This document shows positions 16,948-27,302 of a stretch of 64,000 nt of DNA, one piece after another. The notes beneath the pieces were generated by a model that saw only the letters and a program-made list of their open reading frames with translations, searched no databases and was not told where the DNA came from. A program made the position numbers and the translations under genes. The first letter of the stretch is position 1, and every line of letters starts with the position of its first letter. The stretch is from assembly GCA_937995535.1 (NCBI GenBank), contig CALKJU010000051.1:1-64000 (forward strand), given 5' to 3'. The stretch comes from an uncultured Alphaproteobacteria bacterium. Its GTDB lineage: Bacteria > Pseudomonadota > Alphaproteobacteria > Geminicoccales > Geminicoccaceae.

Positions 16948-17778
16948 TCACGCCGCGCGGTGGCCCTCGCTGGTCTGGTCCTGGCCCTCCAGCATCCACG
17001 CCCGCTCGGTCGCCTTCACACCGGCCGCCAGCACCGCCTCGTCGGGCAGCTTGGTGAGCGGCGTGTAGAACGGGTGGTGGTGTGCCTTGTAGGGATTGTT
17101 GGTCGCCTTGTTGTAGCAGCAAATGAGCAGATTGCGACGGGTCGGCGACAGGTTCGCGGCCGAGCAGTGCAGCGTGTTGCTGTGGAAGAACAGGGCGTCG
17201 CCCGGGGCCATCTCGCAATAGACCAGTTCGAGTGCCTTCATCGCCTGCTCGACCCGCTCCATGTCGGCGCCGGTCTGGCCGGCGACCCGGCCGTGCTCGA
17301 TCCGCCCCAGCTTGTGGCTGCCCTTGATCACCTGCATGCAGCCGTTCTCGCGCGTCGCCGGGTCGAGCGCGATCGCCACCGACAGCATGTCCGGGTACAG
17401 GCAGCCGTTCTGGTACCAATAGCCATAGTCCTGGTGCCACTCCCAGCGCCCGCCGCCGCCCGGCCGCTTCATCGTCAGCTTCGAATGGTAGTGGTAGACC
17501 TCGCCGCCGAGCAGCCGCTCAGCGCCGCCGGCGACCCGCTCGCAGCGGGCGATCGCCCCGAACACGTCCTCGGACGGGTGGTTCCACAGGGCGAGGTCGG
17601 TCGAGCCCCCCTCCGCATCGCTCAGCGCCAGCACATGGGCGGCGATCGACGGGTCGGTGCGGATCGTCTCCCGCGCCAGCTCGACCTCCTCGGCGAGGAG
17701 GTAGCCGCGCTTGAAGACGTAGCCGTCCTCCCAGAAGGCCGCGTGGTCGGCATCGGTGATCGCGTCGAAGCGTGGCAT
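16948..17778 (-). CDS. Phytanoyl-CoA dioxygenase (PhyH) family protein
   Basis: A 276-residue non-haem Fe(II)/2-oxoglutarate dioxygenase. The iron facial triad is visible as HxD in WEWHQDYGYW and the distal His in TLHCSAANLSPTRRN, where the downstream Arg would bind 2-oxoglutarate. PGDALFFHSN is also typical. The family hydroxylates varied small molecules, including ectoine and phytanoyl-CoA; the substrate here is not evident. The ATG at 17778 has a GGAGGG ribosome site. Divergent from a DMT transporter with 66 bases between them, so they might be regulated together. Confidence 0.85.
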   Translation of the reverse strand: MPRFDAITDADHAAFWEDGYVFKRGYLLAEEVELARETIRTDPSIAAHVLALSDAEGGSTDLALWNHPSEDVFGAIARCERVAGGAERLLGGEVYHYHSKLTMKRPGGGGRWEWHQDYGYWYQNGCLYPDMLSVAIALDPATRENGCMQVIKGSHKLGRIEHGRVAGQTGADMERVEQAMKALELVYCEMAPGDALFFHSNTLHCSAANLSPTRRNLLICCYNKATNNPYKAHHHPFYTPLTKLPDEAVLAAGVKATERAWMLEGQDQTSEGHRAA

Positions 17779-17844
17779 CGGCAGCCCTCCTGATCGGTCG
17801 GCGGCGAGGATAGCGCCCCCGTGGCGATCGGCTAGACCGTAGCC

Positions 17845-18727
17845 ATGTCGACCGATCGGACCGGGCCGCATCCTGCCGGCGACCTGCTGCTCTGGGTCGG
17901 CATCCTCGCCGTCTCGGCGATGTGGGGCAGCTCGTTCCTGCTCGCCAAGCTTGCTGTCGCGAGCGTCCCGCCGGCCTCGCTCGCGGCTTTTCGCGGCGGC
18001 ATCTCGGCGCTCGTGCTGCTCGCCGCGTTCGCCACCGCCCGGCGCTCCCTGTGGCCGCGCCCGGGCGAGGTCGGCTTCGCCCTGATCCTCGGCACGCTCA
18101 GCGGCTGGCTGCCCAACCTGCTGACCAACCTCGCGCTCGGCAGCATCGACAGCGCGCGCGCCGGGATGCTCAACGGCACGACCCCGCTGTTCGTCATGCT
18201 GCTGGCGCACCTCGCGCTGCGCGACGAGCGGATGACGGCCGTGACGCTGGTCGGGATGGGCACCGGGTTCGCCGGCCTGCTGCTGCTCGTCGGCCCCGGC
18301 GGTAGCGGGACGCTCGTCGGCCACCTGCTGATGGTCGTGGTCGCCCTCTGCTACGCCACCGGTACCGTCTTCGCCCGGCACCGCCGGCCGGCCGACCCGG
18401 CGCGCCTCGCCTTCCTGCAGCAGAGCTGCTCCGGTCTCGGCGCGCTGGCCGTCGCGCTCGCCTTGGAGGGTGGGGTGAGCCTGCCGCCGGTCGCCGCCAC
18501 CTGGCTCGTGCTGCTCCTGCTGGGCACCCTCGGCACCGCGGCGCCGATGGTCGTCTATCTCTGGCTGCTCGGCCGGACCACGGCGACGCGGGTCGCCACC
18601 GTCGGCTACCTCCAGCCGGCCTGGGCCGCCGCGCTCGGCGCCCTCCTCCTCGCCGAGCCCCTGACCCCGACCGCGCTCGCCGGCGGCGCGCTGGTCCTCG
18701 CCGGCGTGTGGCTCACCGGGCGGCGCC

Positions 18728-18756
<29 letters not shown>
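17845..18756 (+). CDS. DMT-superfamily (EamA) transporter
   Basis: A 303-residue inner-membrane protein with ten predicted helices in two EamA halves. It starts [20 protein letters not shown], and the second half contains [20 protein letters not shown] and [20 protein letters not shown], both common in this family. Probably an amino-acid or metabolite exporter. Its 3' end overlaps the convergent molybdenum-hydroxylase gene by 29 bases. The ATG at 17845 follows the divergent PhyH promoter region. Confidence 0.88.
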
Positions 18757-20923
<2,167 letters not shown>

Positions 20924-20926
20924 GGC

Positions 20927-21382
20927 TCAGGTCTCCATCAGCCGGGCCGCCTCGTGCACCGCGGCCCGGATGCGCTGGTAGGTGGCGCAGCGACAGATGT
21001 TGGTCATGGCCGAGTCGATGTCGGCCTCGGTGGGTCTGGGCGTCGCCTGCAGCAGCGCCACCGCCGCCATCACCTGGCCCGGCTGGCAGTAGCCGCACTG
21101 CACGACGTCGAGCTTCTCCCAGGCGGCCCGCACGGCGCGGGCCGCGGGTCCGTCGACACCCTCGATGGTGGTGATGGCACTCCCCACGGCGGCCGAGACC
21201 GGCATCACACAGGAGCGCACGGGCTCGCCGTCGACATGAACCGTACAGGCGCCGCAGAGCGCGGCACCGCAACCATACTTGGTGCCCGTAAGGCCGGCGA
21301 GGTCGCGGATCGCCCAAAGGAGGGGCATGTCGGGGTCGGCGTCGACCTCGTGGGCCACGCCATTGATGGTGAGGGTGAGCAC
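20927..21382 (-). CDS. Molybdenum hydroxylase [2Fe-2S] subunit (IorA-like)
   Basis: A 151-residue small subunit carrying two [2Fe-2S] clusters. The ferredoxin-type cluster uses Cys38, 43, 46 and 58 (KYGCGAALCGACTVHVDG, then RSC). The second, in the helical C-terminal domain, uses CGYCQPG and NICRC. The GTG at 21382 is chosen because it gives the family N-terminus (LTLTINGV) and has GGGAG upstream; longer in-frame starts add nothing conserved. It passes electrons from the molybdenum centre to an unseen acceptor and is first in the two-gene operon. Confidence 0.9.
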   Translation of the reverse strand: MLTLTINGVAHEVDADPDMPLLWAIRDLAGLTGTKYGCGAALCGACTVHVDGEPVRSCVMPVSAAVGSAITTIEGVDGPAARAVRAAWEKLDVVQCGYCQPGQVMAAVALLQATPRPTEADIDSAMTNICRCATYQRIRAAVHEAARLMET

Positions 21383-21451
21383 CAGCGCGGTCTCCCTGCA
21401 ACGCAACCGACGCGATTCTAGACGAACCGGCGTGAAAGGCCATTGACGCGC

Positions 21452-21470
21452 ATCCATCTCGGGCATGGAT
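21452..21470. promoter_or_regulatory. LysR-type operator candidate
   Basis: Perfect inverted repeat ATCCAT-N7-ATGGAT (21452-21470), which fits the T-N11-A pattern of LysR-type regulator sites. It ends seven bases before the LysR start codon and lies in the 95-base region shared with the divergent iorAB-like operon, a standard position for autoregulation combined with activation of the neighbour. Confidence 0.5.
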
Positions 21471-21477
21471 TGTTGGT

Positions 21478-22416
21478 ATGGAGAGCATCCGCGCAGTGAA
21501 TTTGGCTGCGATCGACCTCAACTTGGTCAAGGTCCTCCACGCCCTCCTCGAGGAGCGCGCGGTGACAGCGGCGGGGCGGCGTGTCGGGCTGAGCCAGCCG
21601 GCGACCAGCAATGCGCTGCGCCGGCTGCGTGCGCTGCTCGGCGACCCGCTGCTCGTGCGTGGGCCGCGCGGCCACGAGTTGACCACCTACGGGCGTGAGC
21701 TGCGCGAGCCGGTGGCCGCCGCGATCGCGGCGCTGCAGCGCGCCTTCGCACCGCCAGCGCGGTTCGAGCCGGCCGCAGCGCGTCTGACTTGGCGTCTCGC
21801 TACGACCGATCTCTCGGCGGTCACCGTGCTCCCCGAGCTGCGCCGCATCCTGGCTCGCGAGGCACCGGGCGCCGACCTCGTGCTACGGGCTGGCGAGCGC
21901 GACCAGGTGCTCGGCTGGCTGGCCGAGGACGCGGTCGATCTCGCAGTCGGCCTGTTCCGCGACCTACCAGCCGCGATCGCCGCGACGCCGCTGTTCGACG
22001 AGCGGCTGGTACTGATGGTGCGCGATGGCCATCCGCTCCTCGCGGGCCCGCCTACCGCAGAGCGCCTCGCCGCGTTTCCCGCAATGCTGGTCTCGCCGCG
22101 CGGCGATCCGCACGGAGTGGTCGACGAGGCCCTGGCGACGCTCGGCCTGCGCCGCCGCGTCGCGCTGACCGTCCCGCACTCCCTGCTCGCCCCGTTTCTT
22201 CTTCGCGGCAGCGACCTGACGCTCGTCTATCCGAGCCGGCTGGCGCAGCTCCTGGCCCGGCCGCTGAGGCTTGCCGTACTGCCCGAGCCGCTCGGCTTGC
22301 CGGGCTTCACGTCGCAGCTCGTCTGGGCGCGGCGCAACGAGCGCCATCCGCCGCTCGTCTGGCTACGAGATGCCGTCCATCGCGCCGTCGCCACTCAGGG
22401 CGACGCTTCCCGGTAG
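21478..22416 (+). CDS. LysR-family transcriptional regulator
   Basis: A 312-residue regulator with an N-terminal winged helix-turn-helix (residues about 9-68: DLNLVKVLHALLEERAVTAA, LSQPATSNALRRLRALLGDP) and a C-terminal ligand-binding domain (about 95-300). It resembles the NodD/PcaQ-like branch that keeps the DLNLL opening. Divergent from the molybdenum hydroxylase genes, so it probably senses that enzyme's substrate. No clear ribosome site precedes the ATG. The 3' end overlaps the GNAT gene by 22 bases. Confidence 0.9.
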   Translation: MESIRAVNLAAIDLNLVKVLHALLEERAVTAAGRRVGLSQPATSNALRRLRALLGDPLLVRGPRGHELTTYGRELREPVAAAIAALQRAFAPPARFEPAAARLTWRLATTDLSAVTVLPELRRILAREAPGADLVLRAGERDQVLGWLAEDAVDLAVGLFRDLPAAIAATPLFDERLVLMVRDGHPLLAGPPTAERLAAFPAMLVSPRGDPHGVVDEALATLGLRRRVALTVPHSLLAPFLLRGSDLTLVYPSRLAQLLARPLRLAVLPEPLGLPGFTSQLVWARRNERHPPLVWLRDAVHRAVATQGDASR

Positions 22417-23138
22417 TGGTAGCCGTAGACCCGGGCGAAGCCGAGACTTCGGTAGAGGGCCAGCGCCGGGGCGTTGTCGTCCTCGACCTGGAGGTAGAGC
22501 CGCTGCGCGCCCTCCTCGGCGGCCCAGCGGGCAAGGCGCAGCAGCACGCGCCGGCCGAGGCCCCGTCGGCGCAAGCGCGGCACCGTGCGCATGGCGAAGA
22601 TCCCGGCGAGGTCACCGTCGCGCACGCACAAGGCCGCCGCGGCCGGCTCGTCGTCCTGCCAGACGAGCCCGAGGCGGTGCGGGCGGCGGATGCGGGCGAG
22701 GATCGCCGCCCGTTCGGCGCGCAGGTCCGCCGGCAGCCGCTCGTCACACAAGGCGTTCATCACGGCCGGCGTGGCGCGGGTCAGCAGCTCCACCGCCGGA
22801 TTTGGCTCCGCGTCGGGAATCGGCGCCAGCAGCAGCGAGGTGGGCGTGGCCAGCGCGTAGCCACGGGCCGCGAGGACCGCGTCGAGATCCGGCGGTTCCA
22901 CGAGGTCGGCGATGTGGAAGCAGGACGGGGCGCCCTGCGCGGCCAAGAATGTCTCCACGGCCTGGATCGCCTTGCCGACGTCCTTGCCGGTGAAGTCGAG
23001 CGTGCGGGCACAGCGCAGGCGGCGGTTGGCGCGACCGCCCCACGTGATCAGCCAGCCGTCGATCAACCGCGTGCCGAGCGGCGGCCACCCCCACAACGCC
23101 GCCTGCTCGACCCGGCGAATGAGTTCCTCGCGGTCCAT
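22395..23138 (-). CDS. GNAT-family N-acetyltransferase
   Basis: A 247-residue acetyltransferase. The GNAT core lies in the C-terminal half: the acetyl-CoA loop VPRLRRRGLGRRVLLRLARW, then LYLQVEDDNAPALALYRSLG and the terminal strand ARVYGYHYRE. The N-terminal half (TRLIDGWLITWGGRANRRLR) is typical of two-domain GNATs that act on small molecules or peptides. The ATG at 23138 is preferred because an upstream in-frame start at 23192 would overlap the amidase gene by 26 bases. Third gene of a leftward group with the amidase and the small membrane protein. Substrate unknown. Confidence 0.8.
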   Translation of the reverse strand: MDREELIRRVEQAALWGWPPLGTRLIDGWLITWGGRANRRLRCARTLDFTGKDVGKAIQAVETFLAAQGAPSCFHIADLVEPPDLDAVLAARGYALATPTSLLLAPIPDAEPNPAVELLTRATPAVMNALCDERLPADLRAERAAILARIRRPHRLGLVWQDDEPAAAALCVRDGDLAGIFAMRTVPRLRRRGLGRRVLLRLARWAAEEGAQRLYLQVEDDNAPALALYRSLGFARVYGYHYREASP

Positions 23139-23166
23139 GCCGCGCCTTGTCGCGCGGAACCGATGC

Positions 23167-23979
23167 TCATGGAACCGCCGAGGTGCCGCCACTCCAGAAA
23201 TAGTCGGCGCCAGCAGTCCGGTACCAGACGGGGTTCCCGTTGACGGGCTCGCCCTCGCGCGTCAGGCCGACATAAGCGAGCTCGCTGCCCCGCCCGACCA
23301 CCTGGACCACCGCTGCGCGACGCGACGGTATGCCGTGCCGGATGTTAAGACGGCTCGTCGCGACCACCGTGCCTTCCATCTCGATCACGGCGGGCGGCAA
23401 GGACACGACGTCCTGACGACATGCCGCGTGCTCGGTCACGATGTCGCGCAGGAGCTGCTCGTAGGTGCGCCGGCTCTGCGCGAGCCCGGTCACGGGGTCG
23501 GTCTTACGTCGTGGGTCGAGGAAAAAATGGCCGACCACCGCGCGGCTCGGGTCGAGGGCGAATCGGTGACAGATGCAGGCGACGATCCACACGTACTTGC
23601 GATAGGCCTCGTCCGCGTCGATCCCGTCCCCGAAGCAGTACTCGACGCCGATCGCCGCGTCGTTGGCGTCGAAGCCGAACAGTCGGTCGTCGGTCGGCAC
23701 GTTGTAGAGCACGTGCCACGCCTTTTCGGGGGCACCCGTCAGCGCCGGGATGCATTCGAGGATCTGCCGGTCATCGACGAACAGGTGCGCCGAGGCCGAC
23801 ATCTCGTCGCGGCTGCGCTCGTAGTAGCGGACGTTCTGCTCGGCTGTGGACCGCGGATTGCCGGTGTCGTGGACGACGACGAAGCGCACGCCAGGATCGA
23901 GCGGGCGCCGCGGGCGGCGCTTCGAGGGACCGGTCAGGTAGCGCGGCGTGATCGCGTAGCGCATGAGAAAGTCGGTCAT
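23167..23979 (-). CDS. Phage-like N-acetylmuramoyl-L-alanine amidase
   Basis: A 270-residue zinc amidase (Amidase_2/PGRP fold) that would cut the peptidoglycan stem peptide from N-acetylmuramic acid. Zinc ligands are suggested by FVVVHDTGNPRS (His), SASAHLFVDD (His) and GHFFLDPRRKTDP. The C-terminal part (about 195-270: TSRLNIRHGIPSRRAAVVQV, GNPVWYRTA) is an SH3-type wall-binding domain. There is no signal peptide, as in phage endolysins that rely on a holin. The membrane-protein gene six bases upstream could be that holin. It is alone among host genes, so a prophage relic or domesticated lysin. Confidence 0.82.
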   Translation of the reverse strand: MTDFLMRYAITPRYLTGPSKRRPRRPLDPGVRFVVVHDTGNPRSTAEQNVRYYERSRDEMSASAHLFVDDRQILECIPALTGAPEKAWHVLYNVPTDDRLFGFDANDAAIGVEYCFGDGIDADEAYRKYVWIVACICHRFALDPSRAVVGHFFLDPRRKTDPVTGLAQSRRTYEQLLRDIVTEHAACRQDVVSLPPAVIEMEGTVVATSRLNIRHGIPSRRAAVVQVVGRGSELAYVGLTREGEPVNGNPVWYRTAGADYFWSGGTSAVP

Positions 23980-23985
23980 CGGCGC

Positions 23986-24387
23986 TCATCCCACCGCGGG
24001 CGGCTCGGCGAGGCTCGCCCCCTCGGCGGCACGCCTCGCGCGCGCGTCCAGATCGGGGACGGCGCGCTGCATGAAGCCTTCGATGAAGTCGGTCCCGGCA
24101 TAGCCGATGGCGATGAGCGTCACGATCTGCTGCATCGCGATCTTCGTCGCGTCGCCGAGATCCAGGGTCAGCAGCCCCAGCACGCCGGCGACGAAGCCGA
24201 TCGCGAGGCTGAGCAGCAGCCGACCGGGCTCGAATGTCTCCGCGAAGGTGCGACCTTGCTGCGCCGCCTCCTCGCGCGCCTTCTTGAGCCCGACGATGGC
24301 ACGCACGCCCTGTCCGACAGTGCCCAGCAGACCGCCGAGCAGAGCGGCGTTGAGAAACGCTGCGACAAGAAACGGTTGGTCCGACAT
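23986..24387 (-). CDS. Small three-helix membrane protein, holin-like
   Basis: Not firmly recognised. The 133 residues have three hydrophobic stretches (about 6-32, 55-79 and 84-105), a basic/acidic loop KKAREEAAQQGRTFAETFEP between the first two, and a soluble Ala-rich tail. The size and topology fit class I holins, and it sits six bases ahead of an amidase without signal peptide, the classic holin-endolysin order. No family motif proves this; it could equally be an unrelated membrane protein. Confidence 0.6.
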   Translation of the reverse strand: MSDQPFLVAAFLNAALLGGLLGTVGQGVRAIVGLKKAREEAAQQGRTFAETFEPGRLLLSLAIGFVAGVLGLLTLDLGDATKIAMQQIVTLIAIGYAGTDFIEGFMQRAVPDLDARARRAAEGASLAEPPAVG

Positions 24388-24518
24388 CGGGCATCGTCCC
24401 AGCGCTGGCCGCGCGGTTCGCGGCAGCAGGAACTGAAGCGCGGATCGACCGCCGACGCTGTGACGTTGCGCACGCGTCGGCGCGCGCTAGAAGCGCCGCG
24501 AGCCGCCACGGAGCCGCC

Positions 24519-25178
24519 TTGCCGCCCGACCCGCCGCGCCGCGATTACCGCGTGATCTACGCCGACCCGCCCTGGACCTTCGCGACGTGGTCCGAGCGGG
24601 GCAAGGGACGCAGCGCCGAGGCGCATTACGACACGCTGAGTCTCGCCGAGATCAAGGCCCTGCCGGTGGCGTCCTGGTGCGCGCCCGACGCGCTGCTCCT
24701 GCTCTGGGCCACCGACCCGCTGCTGCCGAAGGCGCTCGAGGTCGTCTCCGCCTGGGGCTTCAGCTACAAGACGGTCGGCTTCTACTGGGCCAAGCTGCAC
24801 CCCGGCCGCGGCGGCCTCGTGCTCGACGAGCGCGATTTCTTCACCGGCATGGGATTCTGGACCCGGGCCAACCCCGAGCCCTGCCTGCTCGCCACCCGCG
24901 GCCACCCGAAGCGCCTGTCGGGCGGGGTGCGGCGCCTGGTGATCGCCCCACGCCGCGAACACTCGCGCAAGCCCGACGAGGTCTACGAGCGGATCGAGCG
25001 GCTCGCCGCCGGCCCCTATCTCGAGCTGTTCGCCAGGGCCACCCGCCACGGCTGGGACGCTTGGGGCCTGCAGGCCGGCCTGTTCGACGGTGGGCCCCGA
25101 CGTACACGGCGACGGCCGTCGCGAGAGCGCGGCCGTCAGTCCGGCGGTGACGCCCCCGGCAGCTCGACGCCCGCGTAG
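24519..25178 (+). CDS. MT-A70 family adenine methyltransferase
   Basis: A 219-residue S-adenosylmethionine-dependent N6-adenine methyltransferase of the MT-A70/ParB-linked type common in phages and alphaproteobacterial prophages. The catalytic DPPW motif is at 16-19 (VIYADPPWTF), and ALLLLWATDPLLPKALEVVS and GFWTRANPEPCLLATRG are family segments. Starts with TTG at 24519, where the family N-terminus begins. The C-terminal 25 residues are Arg/Gly-rich and overlap the convergent Uma2 gene by 43 bases. Likely an orphan DNA methylase. A partner restriction enzyme is not obvious. Confidence 0.88.
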   Translation: MPPDPPRRDYRVIYADPPWTFATWSERGKGRSAEAHYDTLSLAEIKALPVASWCAPDALLLLWATDPLLPKALEVVSAWGFSYKTVGFYWAKLHPGRGGLVLDERDFFTGMGFWTRANPEPCLLATRGHPKRLSGGVRRLVIAPRREHSRKPDEVYERIERLAAGPYLELFARATRHGWDAWGLQAGLFDGGPRRTRRRPSRERGRQSGGDAPGSSTPA

Positions 25179-25705
25179 ATCTCGTCGAGCGTCAGGGCCA
25201 CACCGAGGGCGGCCAGCTCGACCTGCCCGCCACCGACCAAGTCCTGGACGAGCCACCCCTCCGCGCCCCGCAGGTTGACCTGCACACGACGCTTGTCCTG
25301 CCAGACCAGCAGCACCGCCTCGACGCTGGGTAGTGACTTGTAGAAGTCGAGCTTGTCGGTGCGGTCGTCCTTCTCGGTCGATGGAGACAGCACTTCGACC
25401 AGCAGGCGGGGGGCTGTGAAGACCCGTTCCGGCAAGGGCTCGCAGCTCACCATCACATCCGGCAGCCGACACTCGTCGTCCTGCTCGGAGCTTGCGACAC
25501 CGACGCCGAAATAGCTGGCGCATGGCCGTCGCAGTCGCACGGTCAGGGCGTCGTGGACGTTGCGCGCGATGGCACCGTGCCGCCCGGTGGGTGGCGCCAT
25601 GGCGACGACCTCGCCATGGACCAACTCGTAGCGGGTGTCGGTGCCGTCCTCCCAGCGGAGGAACTCGGCGACCGTCATCCGGCTGTGTCGGGAGGGCTCG
25701 ACCAT
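25136..25705 (-). CDS. Uma2-family (DUF820) nuclease-like protein
   Basis: A 189-residue protein of the Uma2 family, a PD-(D/E)XK nuclease fold very common in cyanobacteria and some proteobacteria but with poorly known function. Family segments: MTVAEFLRWEDGTDTRYELVHG region at the start, then ECRLPDVMVSC (the likely catalytic Asp) and LLVEVLSPSTEKDDRTDKL (the E-x-K-like element). Cytosolic, no signal. It converges on and overlaps the MT-A70 methylase gene, a pairing worth noting. Confidence 0.85.
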   Translation of the reverse strand: MVEPSRHSRMTVAEFLRWEDGTDTRYELVHGEVVAMAPPTGRHGAIARNVHDALTVRLRRPCASYFGVGVASSEQDDECRLPDVMVSCEPLPERVFTAPRLLVEVLSPSTEKDDRTDKLDFYKSLPSVEAVLLVWQDKRRVQVNLRGAEGWLVQDLVGGGQVELAALGVALTLDEIYAGVELPGASPPD

Positions 25706-25749
25706 GCCATGCGGTCTAGCACGGCCGCTGGTGATCCGGGCAACACCGG

Positions 25750-26529
25750 TCAGCCGAGGCCGCGCTCCTTGGCGATCCTGTCGTAGGCCGCGTTGATCGC
25801 GGCGAGGCGGGCGTTGGCCTGCTTCAACATCTCCTCGGGCACACCCTGCGCGATCAGCCGGTCGGGGTGATGCTCGCGGACGAGCCGCCGCCAGGTCGCA
25901 CGGATCTCGGCGTCGCTGGCCGAGCGGTTCAGACCCAGCACCGCATAGGGATCCGGCTCCGGCGCCCTCGGCGTGGGCGGGCGCAGAGTGGCGCCGTAAC
26001 GGGCGAGGATCGCCGCGAAATCACGTTGCGTGAAGCCGAGGATCGCGGCGAGCCGCGCGAGCCAGGCGACCTCGGCCTGGTTCAGCGCGCCATCGGCGGC
26101 GGCGAGCGCGAACAGATCGTCGAGCAGCGCCTCGAGCACCGCCGGATCCTCGGCGAACAGCGCCGCCACCTGGCGGGCATAGGGCTCGAAGCCTTCCGGG
26201 CTGCGCTTGGCCTCGTCGAAGATCCGCGCGACGCTGCCGACATCGGCGTCGTCGACGTCGAACAGCTCCTTGAAGGCGCGCACCTCGTCGCGGCTGACGA
26301 CGCCGTCGGCCTTGGCCAGCTTGGCGCCGAGCACGATCACGGCGGTGGCGAACGCGACCCGGCGGGTGTCGAGCGGGTCGATCAGGTCGGGCGGCGCCTT
26401 GGGCAGGATGCGCCCCTCGGCCCGCCATTGATCGTAGACATGACCGGCGACGGCCCCAAGCAGGGCGCCCAGCGGCCCGCCCATCGCCAGCCCGGCCGCA
26501 GTACCGAGCAGCTTGCCCCAGATCGCCAT
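25750..26529 (-). CDS. djlA: DnaJ-like co-chaperone with TerB domain (DjlA-like)
   Basis: A 259-residue protein laid out as in DjlA: a glycine-rich hydrophobic N-terminus (1-30, GTAAGLAMGGPLGALLGA) that could sit in or on the membrane, an all-helical TerB-like domain (about 55-175, with acidic LAKADGVVSRDE and LAAADGALNQAE repeats), and a C-terminal J domain (about 193-259) with the HPD motif at 221-223 that stimulates DnaK. Common and usually monocistronic in alphaproteobacteria. Confidence 0.88.
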   Translation of the reverse strand: MAIWGKLLGTAAGLAMGGPLGALLGAVAGHVYDQWRAEGRILPKAPPDLIDPLDTRRVAFATAVIVLGAKLAKADGVVSRDEVRAFKELFDVDDADVGSVARIFDEAKRSPEGFEPYARQVAALFAEDPAVLEALLDDLFALAAADGALNQAEVAWLARLAAILGFTQRDFAAILARYGATLRPPTPRAPEPDPYAVLGLNRSASDAEIRATWRRLVREHHPDRLIAQGVPEEMLKQANARLAAINAAYDRIAKERGLG

Positions 26530-27302
26530 GGGCTCAGGCGGCGAAGGCGGCAGCGCGACGGGCTGAGCGGATTGCGGGCAAGTCCGGCGGCTCCGTGGCG
26601 AGGGTCCGGAGACGACCTATAGCGGAGCCGGCAGCGAGATGCAGGAGCTGGGCATGGACCGCAGTCGGTGTGGAGCCGCAGCCGAGGGCGTGCGCAGCAG
26701 GCGTTCCGTCGAGCCGCGCGGTCTGCCGGCCGAGCGCCCAATCGAGAGTCACGAAGGTCGTCCCTGGCGGCCTGGAGGCCAGTTGCGGGCGTCCGCGAAG
26801 CCCATCCCTTGGTCGAGCCAGTCAAGCGCGCGCTTGCCGATCGACGGATCGACTACGATGACGCCGGGCAGACCGAGTAGTCCGCGTCGTACCGACGTGA
26901 TGCGCCGGCGGTGCAGCCAATGCGTGGAGCGGGGAACCCACTCGCTCTGCAGGGGGACGGTCTTGGGGATCAGCACCTCACCCTCGGCAAGGAGAGCCTG
27001 AGCCCGCTCGCCCTGCTCCTGATCGTCGTCGACCAGGACCTGGACGACGACGCCGGTGTCGACGACCCTTTACGGGAGTGCTTCTCGAACGTCTTCCCCA
27101 TCTCGCGGGTCATCGCGTCGATCCCCCCTTCTGCCGGTCGATCGGGATCGGCGGCCCGTGACACTTGGCGCCGCCTCGTATCTCCTCGATGGTCGTCAGC
27201 GGACACCGCCGCGCCGCCGGCCACTCGTTCAAGAACGGCAACGCTAGGCACGCCCATAGGCCTCCCGTATAGCCCAGCCCGGATGGCAGGTGGGCAGGGC
27301 GG
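26530..27302. other. Gene-poor 770-base stretch
   Basis: Apart from the vapC remnant at 26690-27069, no convincing gene is seen here on either strand. Small open frames exist, including one on the minus strand (about 27120-27240) with LNEWPAARRCPLTTIEEIRGG that faintly resembles another PIN-type toxin, but none has a start, ribosome site and family match together. This looks like an eroded toxin-antitoxin locus between the djlA-like gene and the hydantoinase. Confidence 0.5.
26690..27069 (-). pseudogene. Decayed vapC (PIN toxin) remnant
   Basis: Read leftward from 27069, the frame gives a PIN-domain sequence (VVDTGVVVQVLVDDD, LLAEGEVLIPKTVPLQSEWV, LLGLPGVIVVDP, LDWLDQGMGFADA) that closely follows VapC toxins. 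There is no start codon: the codons before it are AGG and a TAA at 27070-27072. The conserved DTN is DTG. After FADARNWPPG the frame hits a stop at 26749. The expected C-terminal motif (TTFVTLDWALGRQTARL) continues in a neighbouring frame to about 26690, so one frameshift lies near 26770. The approximate left end is set by usual VapC length. Confidence 0.65.

Noticed and set aside
26749-26976. 75-codon frame starting at GTG 26976 as a separate small gene
   Set aside because: It is the middle of the decayed vapC; in-frame homology continues upstream past the GTG and out of frame beyond the stop.
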